The notes under the pieces are model-generated. The model saw nothing but the letters and a program-made list of their open reading frames with translations. It was not told the DNA's origin and did no database searches. 64,000 nucleotides of DNA from JAHEJA01 sp965656445 (GTDB lineage: Bacteria; Pseudomonadota; Alphaproteobacteria; Rhodobacterales; Rhodobacteraceae): positions 38,621 to 102,620 of the forward strand of contig CBFHKO010000008.1 of NCBI GenBank assembly GCA_965656445.1, in the 5' to 3' direction. The translations under genes and the position numbers were made by a program. Shown here piece by piece: positions 34,006 through 43,116 of the stretch. Each line of letters starts with the position of its first letter. The first letter of the stretch is position 1.

Positions 34006-34878
34006 ATGTCGCAACTTATTCACTCATTGTCAGATGTCTCTGATCGTTACAAAGCCTTGTTTGTGGATCTTTGGGGCTGTGTGCATGACGGGGTCAAGGC
34101 GATGCCTGCCGCGGTGAAGGCCTTGCAAGAGTATCGCGCTAAAGGTGGGATCGTGGTCTTGGTCACCAATTCACCGCGCGCTCGCGCAGGTGTTGAAAAG
34201 CAACTTAAAACCTTTGGCGTTCCTGATGATGCATGGGATACGATTGCGACCTCGGGCGATAGCGCGCGATCCGCCATGTTTCAGGGTGTCGTTGGGCAGA
34301 AAGTTTATTTCATCGGCGAAGAGCGTGATTTACCATTTTTTGAGCCGCTCAATTTGCTCGATAACCCGATTGAGATTACGCGCGTGCCTTTGGATCAAGC
34401 CGAAGGCATCGTGTGTACGGGTCCATTCGATTCCCTAGCCGATCCAGAAGATATGCGCGGTGCGTTCTTATTGGCGAAAACAAATGGGCTAAAGCTCTTG
34501 TGTGCGAATCCTGATATTGTGGTGGATCGTGGACATGTGCGGGAATGGTGTGCTGGCGCTTTGGCAAAGCTTTATACGGAAATGGGGGGCGAGAGCCTTT
34601 ATTTCGGAAAACCGCATCCTCCGATTTATGACCTTGCGCGGCGTCGTCTCTATGCCTTGGATGGGGACATCCAAGATGATCAGATTTTGGCAATTGGGGA
34701 TGGGATCCTAACCGATATCAAAGGGGCCGTCGGCGAAAATATCGATTCTTTGTTTATCACTGGTGGCTTGGCAGCGGCGGATACCAAGACCCAAGACCAA
34801 CCTGATCCCGAGGCGCTAGAGCGGTATTTGGCCCAAGAAATGATGTCTCCTACATATTCGATCGGATTCTTGCGCTAA
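34006..34878 (+). CDS. HAD-superfamily class IIA phosphatase (TIGR01459 type)
   Basis: A 290-residue HAD hydrolase; physiological substrate unknown. Seen: HAD motif I in LFVDLWGCVHDGVKAMPAAV, where the nucleophile is the first Asp (DLWG, with Trp-Gly rather than the common DxD, as in this subfamily), motif II VLVTNSPRARAG, the class IIA cap with CANPDIVVDRG, the Lys in FGKPHPPIYDLARRR and motif IV LAIGDGILTDIKGAVGENID. The DLWGCxHxG opening is diagnostic of the TIGR01459 group found across alphaproteobacteria. A stand-alone gene between ppaC and the MaoC-domain gene. Confidence 0.92.
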   Translation: MSQLIHSLSDVSDRYKALFVDLWGCVHDGVKAMPAAVKALQEYRAKGGIVVLVTNSPRARAGVEKQLKTFGVPDDAWDTIATSGDSARSAMFQGVVGQKVYFIGEERDLPFFEPLNLLDNPIEITRVPLDQAEGIVCTGPFDSLADPEDMRGAFLLAKTNGLKLLCANPDIVVDRGHVREWCAGALAKLYTEMGGESLYFGKPHPPIYDLARRRLYALDGDIQDDQILAIGDGILTDIKGAVGENIDSLFITGGLAAADTKTQDQPDPEALERYLAQEMMSPTYSIGFLR

Positions 34879-34979
34879 ATTTCACTTGATTATTCTGCAG
34901 TTGCAAAGTAATAAAGTTACAAAATTAGGCAATCAATAGTTTAATTGTTGCTTTGTGACTTTGAAGTGCGGAGATTGAA

Positions 34980-35423
34980 ATGTTGGACAACCAGCCACGC
35001 GGAACAATTTGTATCGAAGATATCGAAATGGGAATGACGCGCTATATCCGCAAAGTCGTGACCGATCGTGATATCGAAATGTTTGCCGAAGTCTCAACAG
35101 ATCGCAATCCTGTGCATCTAGACGACGCTTATGCCAATGACACCATCTTTGAGGGACGGATTGCCCATGGGATGTTGACGGCTGGATTGATCTCTGCGGT
35201 CATCGGTGAACAGCTTCCGGGTCATGGGACGATCTACATGAGCCAAACCCTCAAATTTATGGCACCTGTGCGCCCTGGTGATTTGGTCTATGCTGAGGTC
35301 AAAGTGACAGGCATTCAAATCGACAAACGCCGTGTGACTTTGGAATGTAAATGCGAAGTGGACGGCAAAAAAGTTTTGGTTGGGGAAGCCATGGTTATGG
35401 CACCAAGCCGCAAGTTTGACTAA
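34980..35423 (+). CDS. MaoC-like (R)-specific enoyl-CoA hydratase
   Basis: A 147-residue hot-dog-fold hydratase. The R-hydratase signature is plain: FAEVSTDRNPVHLDDAYAND with the catalytic Asp and His, then FEGRIAHGMLTAGLISAVIG, and LKFMAPVRPGDLVYAEVKV. Such enzymes hydrate 2-enoyl-CoA to (R)-3-hydroxyacyl-CoA, often to feed polyhydroxyalkanoate synthesis (PhaJ) or other acyl-CoA routes; no such neighbour is present here. The gene has a good ribosome binding site (GGAG), a 101-base AT-rich leader, and is followed by the dispersed motif. Confidence 0.92.
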   Translation: MLDNQPRGTICIEDIEMGMTRYIRKVVTDRDIEMFAEVSTDRNPVHLDDAYANDTIFEGRIAHGMLTAGLISAVIGEQLPGHGTIYMSQTLKFMAPVRPGDLVYAEVKVTGIQIDKRRVTLECKCEVDGKKVLVGEAMVMAPSRKFD

Positions 35424-35430
35424 GGCGTTT

Positions 35431-35488
35431 GGGGCTTTGCCCCAGCTCCCTTTGGTCGGCCCCCCAGAGTATTTTTGCAAAGATGAAA
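35431..35488 (+). repeat. Dispersed gene-end motif, copy 5 (after the MaoC gene)
   Basis: A GGGGC/GCCCC hairpin (35431-35443), then CCCCC and GAGTATTTTTGCAAAGATGA (35467). The arrangement, hairpin then C run then motif, is the same as after ribH. It lies between the MaoC gene stop and ribF. Confidence 0.8.
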
Positions 35489-35563
35489 TCCTTGGGGTTA
35501 TTTTGTAAAAAATGACGTGACTGTTTGCTTGCGCCTTTGGGGATGTGGCGTTACGTCTTGGGC

Positions 35564-36502
35564 ATGAGAATTATCCGAGATTACATCTTTGCTGATGAAG
35601 CCGATAAAGGGGCGAGCGTCGCGATTGGGAACTTTGATGGGGTCCATGTCGGCCATCAAGCTGTGATTGATATTGCGCGTCGTGAGGCTGATGCTTTGTC
35701 CGCCCCTGTGGGTGTTTTGACATTTGAGCCGCATCCCAGAGCGTATTTTGCGCCCCAAAGCGAACCGTTTCGTTTGATGAGTGCTGAGGCGCGCGCGACA
35801 CGGTTGGAAAAACTGGGTGTTGAGCGGCTCTATCAGTTGAATTTCAATGCTGCCTTATCTGCGCTTAGTCCGCGTGATTTTGCGAAGAATGTGATCTCTG
35901 AGGGATTGGGCCTACGCCATGTTGTGGTGGGGGCAGATTTCTGTTTTGGGCAAGGGCGGTCTGGGACTGTTGAAGACCTCTGTGCCTTTGGTGAGGAATT
36001 TGGGTTTGGGGTGACTGTTGCGCCTTTGGTCACGTTTGAGCAGGGGCAGGTGTCTTCAACCTCCATCCGTCAGGCCTTAAGCGAGGGACGCCCGCGAGAT
36101 GCAGCGACGCAGCTGGGGCATTGGCATCGGATCGAAGGTCCCGTGATTGGCGGTGAACAGCGCGGGCGGGAATTGGGCTACCCCACAGCGAACATGTCTG
36201 TGGATGGGTTACATTTGCCCAAGCTTGGCGTCTATGCGGTTTTGGTTGATATTTTGGAGGGTCCTTTTGCAGGGTCTTATCATGGGGCGGCCTCCTTGGG
36301 TGTGCGGCCTATGTTTGGGGAAAATACGCCGAATATTGAAACATTTATCTTTGATTTTACGGGCGATATTTACGGGGCAAATGTCTCGGTCGCTCTTGTT
36401 GATTATTTGCGGCCAGAGTTGAAATTTGACGGGTTGGATGCGTTGATCACGCAGATGAATGCAGATTGCGATAAGGCCAAAGAAATTTTGGCCGCGCTAT
36501 GA
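35564..36502 (+). CDS. ribF: Bifunctional riboflavin kinase/FMN adenylyltransferase
   Basis: Makes FMN and then FAD from riboflavin. The 312 residues have the N-terminal adenylyltransferase domain (VAIGNFDGVHVGHQAVIDIA, LTFEPHPRAYF, VVVGADFCFGQGRSG, SSTSIRQALSEG) and the C-terminal kinase domain (GELGYPTAN-like GRELGYPTANMSV, LGVYAVLVD, GAASLGVRPMFGENTPNIET, and FDFTGDIYG). The frame is open to 35525, but ATG 35564 begins the domain; its ribosome binding site is weak. Its end overlaps ycgN by four bases (ATGA). With riboswitch-controlled ribH, it is the second flavin gene in the window. Confidence 0.96.
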   Translation: MRIIRDYIFADEADKGASVAIGNFDGVHVGHQAVIDIARREADALSAPVGVLTFEPHPRAYFAPQSEPFRLMSAEARATRLEKLGVERLYQLNFNAALSALSPRDFAKNVISEGLGLRHVVVGADFCFGQGRSGTVEDLCAFGEEFGFGVTVAPLVTFEQGQVSSTSIRQALSEGRPRDAATQLGHWHRIEGPVIGGEQRGRELGYPTANMSVDGLHLPKLGVYAVLVDILEGPFAGSYHGAASLGVRPMFGENTPNIETFIFDFTGDIYGANVSVALVDYLRPELKFDGLDALITQMNADCDKAKEILAAL

Positions 36503-36975
36503 GTGACGAAATTTCCATCAAGCGCGACGGGTTGTCGCCCAAGTTTTGGGAACGCAAACCTTTGACCAAAATGTCCCAAGCGGAATGGGAAGCCTTGTGT
36601 GATGGCTGTGGCAAATGTTGCCTCAATAAGATCGAAGACGAAGACTCGGGTCAGGTGTTTTTAACGCGTGTTGCTTGCCGTTTGTTGGATGATCAATCCT
36701 GCCATTGTGCGCAATATGACATCCGTCATCAATTCGTCCCTGAATGTATCGTTATGCGTCCTGACAATATTGATCAGCACGCGTATTGGATGCCGAAAAC
36801 CTGTGCGTATAGACTGCTTTGGCAGGGCAAGCCCTTGTTTGATTGGCACCCTTTGATTTCAGGCGATCCTGAGTCCGTGCATCGGGCAGGTGTCTCTGTG
36901 CGTGGGATGACGGTGCCCGAATTTGACGTGGGCGAAGATGATTGGGAAGATCACTTGATTGAGGAGCCTCAGTAA
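36499..36975 (+). CDS. YcgN family cysteine-cluster protein (UPF0260)
   Basis: A 158-residue protein with conserved cysteines likely to bind a metal: CDGCGKCCLNKIEDED near residue 35, then ACRLLDDQSCHCAQYDIRHQ and PECIVMRP, PKTCAYRLL, LFDWHPLISGDPESVHRAG. This matches the YcgN family, whose role is unknown. It is translationally coupled to ribF upstream (ATGA) and its stop shares a base with the next gene (TAATG), so three genes form one unit. Confidence 0.92.
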   Translation: MSDEISIKRDGLSPKFWERKPLTKMSQAEWEALCDGCGKCCLNKIEDEDSGQVFLTRVACRLLDDQSCHCAQYDIRHQFVPECIVMRPDNIDQHAYWMPKTCAYRLLWQGKPLFDWHPLISGDPESVHRAGVSVRGMTVPEFDVGEDDWEDHLIEEPQ

Positions 36976-38027
36976 TGTTTTTTGCATCAGATAATTCTGG
37001 CCCCGTGCCGCAACAGGTTTTGGATGCACTCGCGGCTGCGAACACGGGATATCAAAACTCTTATGGTGCGGATACCATCATGGATGAGGTGCGCGATCAG
37101 ATCCGCGATATCTTTGAGGCGCCAGAGGCCGCGGTCTATTTGGTTGCGACAGGAACGGCGGCGAATGCTTTGGCATTGGCCACGATGTGCGAGCCGTTTG
37201 ATACGGTGTTTTGTTCGCCTGTTGCGCATATCCACGAAGATGAATGTAATGCGCCCGAGTTCTATACCGGCGGGGCCAAGCTCACGCTCGTTGGTGAGGG
37301 TGATAAAATCGGATTGGACGCGTTGCGAAGGTCGATCGAGGGCGAAGGCACGCGCGGCGTTCATGGGCCACAGAGAGGGCCAGTTTCCATTACGCAAGTC
37401 ACTGAAAAGGGACGTGTTTATTCCGTTGAAGAGATACGTGGCATCTGTGATCTTGCGAAATCCTACGGGCTGTCTGTGCATTTGGATGGGGCGCGTTTTG
37501 CCAATGCGATGGTCGCTTTGGGATGTACGGCTGCTGAGATGACATGGAAAGCAGGCGTTGATGCCGTGAGCTTTGGTGGCACCAAGAACGGTTTGATGGG
37601 CGTCGAAGCGGTTATTTTCTTTGATCCAAAACTGGCTTGGGAATTTGAATTGCGCCGTAAACGTGGGGCGCATTTGTTTTCCAAGCACCGCTATTTGTCC
37701 GCTCAGATGCAGGCCTATTTGAAAGATGGGCTCTGGTTGGATATGGCCGCCAAAGCAAACGCCAACGCGGCGCATTTGATTGCGGGATTGCGCGAAATTG
37801 ATGCTGTGGAATTTGTCTATGAACCAGATGCCAATTTGATGTTTGTGCGTATGCCGCGCGCTTATCATCACGCGGTGCTGTCGCAAGGGGCGATGTATCA
37901 TCTGTCACATGGTGATTTAGACGGCGATCCCGATGAAATTTTGGAATCCCGCTTTGTCTGTGACTGGTCTATTGAAATCGACCAGATCGACAGGTTTTTG
38001 GGACTGCTCAAGGCCGTAAACGCCTAA
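36975..38027 (+). CDS. ltaE: Low-specificity threonine aldolase
   Basis: Pyridoxal-phosphate enzyme that cleaves L-threonine or L-allo-threonine to glycine and acetaldehyde. The 350 residues show FFASDNSGPVPQQVLDALAA, SYGADTIMDEVRDQIRDIFE, VYLVATGTAANALALAT, VAHIHEDECNAPEFYTGGAK, VHLDGARFANAMVALG with the cofactor-binding Asp, and the Schiff-base Lys in SFGGTKNGLMGVEAVIFF. It overlaps ycgN by one base and is the last gene of the ribF unit. Enzymes of this fold may also act on other beta-hydroxy amino acids. Confidence 0.93.
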   Translation: MFFASDNSGPVPQQVLDALAAANTGYQNSYGADTIMDEVRDQIRDIFEAPEAAVYLVATGTAANALALATMCEPFDTVFCSPVAHIHEDECNAPEFYTGGAKLTLVGEGDKIGLDALRRSIEGEGTRGVHGPQRGPVSITQVTEKGRVYSVEEIRGICDLAKSYGLSVHLDGARFANAMVALGCTAAEMTWKAGVDAVSFGGTKNGLMGVEAVIFFDPKLAWEFELRRKRGAHLFSKHRYLSAQMQAYLKDGLWLDMAAKANANAAHLIAGLREIDAVEFVYEPDANLMFVRMPRAYHHAVLSQGAMYHLSHGDLDGDPDEILESRFVCDWSIEIDQIDRFLGLLKAVNA

Positions 38028-38066
38028 GACTTGCGTTTTACCCCGATTCCAAAGTAAAGCACCGCC

Positions 38067-38981
38067 ATGTTTACAGTAGCTGCACTCTATCACTTCACCC
38101 GTTTTGAAGATCACCTGTCTTTGCGGGGTCCTCTTCAGGACAAATGCGATGCTTTGGGCATCACTGGTTCTCTTTTGCTGGCCGCCGAAGGGATCAACGG
38201 AACGATTGCGGGATCGCGTCAAGGGATCACCGATATCTTGGCTTACATCCGAAGCCTTCCTGGATGTAGTGACCTTGAACACAAAGAAAGCAGTGCAAGC
38301 CTACCGCCGTTTCCACGGATGAAGGTCAAGCTGAAAAAAGAAATCGTCACGATGGGTCAGCCTGATGTGGATCCAAAGGCGCGTGTTGGACACTATGTTG
38401 AGGCGAAGGATTGGAACGATTTGATCCAATCCCCTGATGTTGTTGTGATTGATACACGCAATGATTACGAAGTCGCGATTGGCACCTTTGAGGGTGCGAT
38501 TGACCCCGAAACGAAATCCTTCCGTGAATTTCCACAGTGGTGGGAAGAGAACAAAGATCGCTTTCACAATAAACGCGTTGCGATGTTCTGTACGGGTGGC
38601 ATTCGTTGTGAGAAATCCACGAATTACCTCTTGGGTCAGGGTGTTCCAGATGTCTATCATCTCAAGGGCGGTATTTTGAAATATCTCGAAGAGGTTCCCC
38701 AAGACGAGAGCACATGGAATGGCGACTGCTTTGTGTTTGATGCGCGTGTTTCTGTGGGTCATGGGCTAAAGGAAGGACCGCATCAGTTATGTTATGCGTG
38801 CCGCCGTCCTATTGAACCCAAGGATATGGAGCGTGCAGATTACGAACATGGCGTGTCCTGTCATCAATGTGTGAATGACACTTCAGAGGATGACAAAGAC
38901 CGGTTCCGCGAACGCCAGAAACAAATTCGTTTGGCTCGCGAACGCGGTGAAACCCATATGGTGGGTTACGACGGAAACTAG
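38067..38981 (+). CDS. trhO: tRNA uridine-34 hydroxylase, rhodanese-like
   Basis: Oxygen-dependent 5-hydroxylation of uridine 34 in tRNA (formerly YceA/UPF0176). The 304 residues show AALYHFTRFEDHLSLRGPLQ at the start, LLAAEGINGTIAGSRQGI, the rhodanese domain with VVIDTRNDYEVAIGTF and the active-site Cys in MFCTGGIRCEKSTNYLL, and a C-terminal cysteine group (CYACRRPIEPKD, SCHQC) likely to bind zinc. Its stop overlaps by four bases the stop of the convergent small gene. Confidence 0.95.
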   Translation: MFTVAALYHFTRFEDHLSLRGPLQDKCDALGITGSLLLAAEGINGTIAGSRQGITDILAYIRSLPGCSDLEHKESSASLPPFPRMKVKLKKEIVTMGQPDVDPKARVGHYVEAKDWNDLIQSPDVVVIDTRNDYEVAIGTFEGAIDPETKSFREFPQWWEENKDRFHNKRVAMFCTGGIRCEKSTNYLLGQGVPDVYHLKGGILKYLEEVPQDESTWNGDCFVFDARVSVGHGLKEGPHQLCYACRRPIEPKDMERADYEHGVSCHQCVNDTSEDDKDRFRERQKQIRLARERGETHMVGYDGN

Positions 38982-39217
38982 TTTGGAACGAAGGGTACAA
39001 GGGGTCTCGGTTTCGCTGCAGACCTTGGCTTTCTGTCACAGACAAAGCCTTCTAGTGTGACGGCTTTGACGTTGTTTTCACCGCACTCCAGAACACCTTT
39101 TTCCATGTTTTCGATAACGCGGTGGCTTTTGGAGAATGTGGAGTGAGTCCATGTCATCGCGACAATCACGAAGATTGTGATGAAACCTGCTAGGGTTAAT
39201 TTTTGAATATCACTCAT
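38978..39217 (-). CDS. Small hypothetical membrane-anchored protein
   Basis: A 79-residue protein I do not recognise. It has one hydrophobic segment near the N-terminus (residues 8-26, LTLAGFITIFVIVAMTW), then a polar domain with two cysteines (LECGENN and GFVCDRK) that could pair in the periplasm, and a basic, proline-rich tail. It looks like a bitopic inner-membrane protein with its C-terminus outside. The start is only weakly supported by AAGA upstream. Convergent with trhO. Confidence 0.55.
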   Translation of the reverse strand: MSDIQKLTLAGFITIFVIVAMTWTHSTFSKSHRVIENMEKGVLECGENNVKAVTLEGFVCDRKPRSAAKPRPLVPFVPN

Positions 39218-39283
39218 TCTTAGGCTCGCAAAAGCAGGCTGCCTAAATGCAACCTAACGAAAGTCTGCAATTAGCTTGCCAAG

Positions 39284-41281
39284 TTAGTGCGCGATGCGTG
39301 GACGGCCTGTGGCTTCGACGGTTATTGTCCCCTCAACAAAGACTTCGCGCGCTTCTGCATGGGCCTTGCGAATGTCTTTGCTGATGGTGATCTGAATATC
39401 CTCTGCGCCCGCTGCCTCCGCTTCTGAATAGGCTTGATCCCTTAGGACCGCTTCGAGCGTTTCGAGTGCCTTGTCTTCGGTGTTGAAATCTTCAGGACCA
39501 TCCACTAAATGCACGCGATATTTCCCTTCGGAGGGAGAGGTCACTGTACCGCTTGCGCGCATTGTGATCCGACCCACGACAGCCCCAATCGCATTGGCAA
39601 CCCCTGCATGTTCAGGAAGGATCATATCACAGCCCAATGTGTCCCCAACAGCGGGGTAATAATTGGGGGCGGAGGCGCCCAAGCCGATGACAGGAATGTT
39701 TAACCCCGTGTCAATGCGCACGATCCCTTTGTGACCCGCCAACCCGCGCTGCATCAGGACATGTTGTGCCAACTGTTCTGGGGGCAGGCCGAAATCACCT
39801 TCTTCGGCAAAAGCAGTCTCTAACAAGGCTAAAGACGTTTGATATGTTAGCCTATCTTTGATCATCTGGGCCAAGTCATGTGCATCGCCCGAGAGGATTT
39901 CACCGGCTCCTGTGCGACGACGTCCAAAGAGCAATAGAGCCTTTTCAGCGGCCCCCCGATCCCAGACCGACACGGATCCCAAAACATGGCTTGCATCTGA
40001 TGGCGTGAGACCCGCCACCTGAACAATACCTCGGGCGACTAGCCGTGTGAGGCATTGCGTATCAATGCGGTTTTTCATGACAGCGGAGAGCGGTTGAATG
40101 GTCTCTGTGATCCGCTGATAGAGCGCATCATCGCGGTCCGATAATCCACCTGCATCAACGCCGCGAACACGTCGCACAAAGCGCCCGTCATATTCCCCCG
40201 GTAACACGGATCGAAGCTGCGCATCCAATTCATCATTCACGATCTCGGAGGCCTCATGAGCGACCAGAGAAATGGGCAAAACGCGCCGAGGACCAAGCGT
40301 GACACCCCCCTTAAGCCCCTCAGCAATAAAATGCACCTCGCTATCACCGCCAAGTCCCGTGGTGCGCATGGCAACCGCTTCGACCATAGTGCGAAAGGGG
40401 CCAACTTGGGCACCAGCGGGATCAATGGCGGGGCGACCATTGCGCAAGAGGGCAACATCGGTTGTCGTGCCGCCAATATCAGAGACCAAAGCATTCTCCG
40501 CCTGTGTCATCCAGCGCGCCCCAACAATTGACGCCGCAGGACCGCTTAGGATGGTTTCAATCGGTTTTTCGCGGGCTTGATCGGCGGATACCAAGGCGCC
40601 ATCGCCGCGCACAACCATCATCGGGGCCGTGATCCCTTGATCCCGTAGGGTCCATTCAGCGCGATTTATGAGGCGATCAATCATCCCGATCAAACGCGCA
40701 TTCAAAACCGCCGTCAGCGCCCGTTTGGGGCCGTTCAATTTAGCAGAGAGCTGATGAGAGGCGGAGACAGGTGCGCCAGTGACGTCGCGAATAATCTCAG
40801 CGGCCCTTGTTTCATGCGCAGGATTGCGAGTGGCAAATTGCGCAGCAACGGCAAAGGCGGAGACGCCTGTTAATGAGCCGAGCCAATCGCGCAGCGCGGC
40901 CTCATCCATAGGATGCGCTTGACCGCCTGCATGATTATGGCCGCCTTGTAGGATGACCGCAGGATCGCCCTTGAGCGCGGCACTCAGACCATGCTTTTCC
41001 AGATCGCTTTCTTTGAACCCGATATAGACCAAAGCAACGCGCCCGCCTTGGCCCTCGACCAAAGCATTTGTAGCAAGGGTCGTTGACAGAGAGGCCATCG
41101 AGATATCCGCAGGATCAACGCCAGAGGTTGTCAAAACGGCGCCGACAGCTTTGCCAATACCCTCAGCCAGATCATGACGCGTGGTGAGAGATTTGGCGCT
41201 GGCGATCACGCGCTCTTCGTTTTCGATGATCACCGCATCTGTATAGGTTCCGCCTGTATCAACGCCCAATAGATATGACAT
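39284..41281 (-). CDS. Hydantoinase/oxoprolinase subunit A (HyuA), orphan
   Basis: A 665-residue protein with the ASKHA-type Hydant_A_N domain (LLGVDTGGTYTDAVIIENEE, SLSTTLATNALVEGQGGRV) followed by the hydantoinase A domain (GPAASIVGARWM, VSDIGGTTTDVALLRNGRPA, TTGLGGDSEVHFI) and a C-terminal portion with VIGLGASAPNYYPAVG. Family members open the rings of hydantoins or 5-oxoproline with ATP, usually together with a HyuB subunit; no hyuB is adjacent. It may form a single-chain enzyme or act with a distant partner. Substrate unknown. Confidence 0.92.
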   Translation of the reverse strand: MSYLLGVDTGGTYTDAVIIENEERVIASAKSLTTRHDLAEGIGKAVGAVLTTSGVDPADISMASLSTTLATNALVEGQGGRVALVYIGFKESDLEKHGLSAALKGDPAVILQGGHNHAGGQAHPMDEAALRDWLGSLTGVSAFAVAAQFATRNPAHETRAAEIIRDVTGAPVSASHQLSAKLNGPKRALTAVLNARLIGMIDRLINRAEWTLRDQGITAPMMVVRGDGALVSADQAREKPIETILSGPAASIVGARWMTQAENALVSDIGGTTTDVALLRNGRPAIDPAGAQVGPFRTMVEAVAMRTTGLGGDSEVHFIAEGLKGGVTLGPRRVLPISLVAHEASEIVNDELDAQLRSVLPGEYDGRFVRRVRGVDAGGLSDRDDALYQRITETIQPLSAVMKNRIDTQCLTRLVARGIVQVAGLTPSDASHVLGSVSVWDRGAAEKALLLFGRRRTGAGEILSGDAHDLAQMIKDRLTYQTSLALLETAFAEEGDFGLPPEQLAQHVLMQRGLAGHKGIVRIDTGLNIPVIGLGASAPNYYPAVGDTLGCDMILPEHAGVANAIGAVVGRITMRASGTVTSPSEGKYRVHLVDGPEDFNTEDKALETLEAVLRDQAYSEAEAAGAEDIQITISKDIRKAHAEAREVFVEGTITVEATGRPRIAH

Positions 41282-41347
41282 GGTTCCGCCGTCCTTTTGT
41301 TTTTCCTCAAAATAGGGCGCAGTTCGCCATGGGCATGCCCATTTGCG

Positions 41348-42391
41348 TCATTTTTTCGGATTATTTTCTAGCCGCTCTAAAGCCCATTTCGCCGCCTCTG
41401 CCACCGTGTCACCCGTGTCTAACACAAGCGGTTTTGCATGATTTGCCAAGTCTCGGTTCCCCGAATTCCCAATCGCATAGAGAACATTGCGCACGAACCG
41501 ATTGCGACCTATGCGCTTGATGGGGCTCCCTGAAAATTTAGCGCGGAACGCTGTGTCATCCAAGGTCACAAGAGAGGCTAAATCAGGCGCGGCGAGGTCA
41601 TCGCGCGCGTGATACCGAATGTCGCTGGCTTGGGCCGCAAATTTGTTCCACGGGCAGGCGGCCAAGCAATCATCGCACCCATAGATATGATTGCCCATCT
41701 GTTCGCGCAGCTCAATGTCAATCGGGCCTTTGTGTTCGATGGTGAGGTAGGAAATGCACCGCCGTGCATCGAGCTGATAAGGGGCGGGAAAGGCATCCGT
41801 TGGACAGACATCCAAACATTTGCGACAGGATCCGCAATGGTCAATTTCGGGGCTATCGCTGGGCAGGTCCAAGGTCGTAAAGATTGATCCGATAAAGAAC
41901 CAATTGCCCAAATCGCGGCTCACTAAATTCGTGTGCTTGCCTTGCCAACCAAGCCCCGCCGCCATACCAAGCGGTTTTTCTGAGACAGGGGCGGTATCGA
42001 CAAAAACTTTGACCTCACCGCCGCCCTGTTCGATCAACCAACGCGCCAACCGTTTGAGCCGTTTCTTGACGAGGTCGTGGTAGTCCTTGTTTTGCGCGTA
42101 AACTGAAATCGCACCTTTGGTCGGGTCTTTCAGAACATCGCGGGGATCATGTTGGGGCGTATAGCTTTCGGCGAGCATGATGATGGACTTGGCCTCGGGC
42201 CAAAGAGCGGCTGGATTGCCACGCCACTCCATCCGATCCGCCATCCATGCCATCTCGCCATGATATCCCTGATCGACAAATGCGTTCAATCGGTTCGGGA
42301 CATGCGGTATGTCTGTTGGACGACACACCCGCGTGAGGGAAAACCCTTCTTCGCGGGCCTGTTGCAGAAGCTTGTCTTTGAGGCCGTCCAC
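41348..42391 (-). CDS. queG: Epoxyqueuosine reductase
   Basis: Cobalamin- and iron-sulphur-dependent enzyme for the last step of queuosine synthesis in tRNA. The 347 residues show a DUF1730 domain ([40 protein letters not shown]), [23 protein letters not shown] binding segment, and two 4Fe-4S motifs: [16 protein letters not shown] and [17 protein letters not shown]-terminal HEAT-like repeat follows ([20 protein letters not shown]). It begins five bases before, and on the same strand as, the end of the GST gene, so the pair is probably one transcript. Confidence 0.96.
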   Translation of the reverse strand: MDGLKDKLLQQAREEGFSLTRVCRPTDIPHVPNRLNAFVDQGYHGEMAWMADRMEWRGNPAALWPEAKSIIMLAESYTPQHDPRDVLKDPTKGAISVYAQNKDYHDLVKKRLKRLARWLIEQGGGEVKVFVDTAPVSEKPLGMAAGLGWQGKHTNLVSRDLGNWFFIGSIFTTLDLPSDSPEIDHCGSCRKCLDVCPTDAFPAPYQLDARRCISYLTIEHKGPIDIELREQMGNHIYGCDDCLAACPWNKFAAQASDIRYHARDDLAAPDLASLVTLDDTAFRAKFSGSPIKRIGRNRFVRNVLYAIGNSGNRDLANHAKPLVLDTGDTVAEAAKWALERLENNPKK

Positions 42392-42395
42392 GGCG

Positions 42396-43061
42396 TTAGA
42401 AGTCTAGATCGCTATAGTGGCTGGGCGGTGGAAAGCCAGACACTTGATCCGCCAAAATCCGACGAAATGCGGGGCGCGATTTGATTTTGGCGTACCAATC
42501 TTTAACAACAGCAGAGCGGTTCCAATCCACATCGGAAATATAATCGAGGGATGACAAATGCGCAGCTGCCGCAAAATCAGCCAACGTCATTGTGTCCCCA
42601 GCCAACCACCGACGATGATCCAAGAGCCAGCCCATATAATCCAAGTGATATTTGATCTGTTTCGCCCCAGCTTTGATATTTTTGGAATCAGGGAAGCCTT
42701 GGCCAGAAATCTTCTTGTGAACCCGCTCGTAGAGCAGCTTGGATGTGACTTCGTGATGGAATTTATCGTCAAACCACGTCACCAAACGGCGCACTTCGTA
42801 ACGGGCGGCGGCATCACGGGGCATTAAGGGCACATCGGGATAGAGGTCTTCTAAGTATTCGCAGATTGCCGCACTTTCTGTGAGGATCATCCCGTCAATG
42901 CGCAAAATCGGAACTTTACCCGCAGGATTACGACGGAGGAATTCAGACCCTTGTTCCCAATATTTCTCTTCGACCAATTCAACTTCGATCTTTTTCTCGG
43001 CAAGGCTCAGGCGCACTTTGCGGCAAAATGGGGAAAGAGGGAAATGGTACAAACGCAGCAT
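42396..43061 (-). CDS. Glutathione S-transferase family protein
   Basis: A 221-residue GST with a thioredoxin-fold N-terminal domain ([20 protein letters not shown], with Ser-Pro-Phe-Cys in the active-site place; [20 protein letters not shown] with the cis-Pro and glutathione-binding Glu-Ser) and an all-helical C-terminal domain ([18 protein letters not shown]). The C-terminus includes the conserved DFAAAA block. Its substrate is unknown. queG follows four bases after its stop. Confidence 0.93.
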   Translation of the reverse strand: MLRLYHFPLSPFCRKVRLSLAEKKIEVELVEEKYWEQGSEFLRRNPAGKVPILRIDGMILTESAAICEYLEDLYPDVPLMPRDAAARYEVRRLVTWFDDKFHHEVTSKLLYERVHKKISGQGFPDSKNIKAGAKQIKYHLDYMGWLLDHRRWLAGDTMTLADFAAAAHLSSLDYISDVDWNRSAVVKDWYAKIKSRPAFRRILADQVSGFPPPSHYSDLDF

Positions 43062-43116
43062 TAGTAAAGTCCGAAATAGGTTGTTCTGTCTTCAATGCCC
43101 TGTTGGGCAAGTTTTT

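Noticed and set aside
36987..37901. A 304-codon open frame antisense to the threonine aldolase gene
   Set aside because: The plus strand encodes a full-length family member here; the antisense product matches nothing I know and arises from codon bias.
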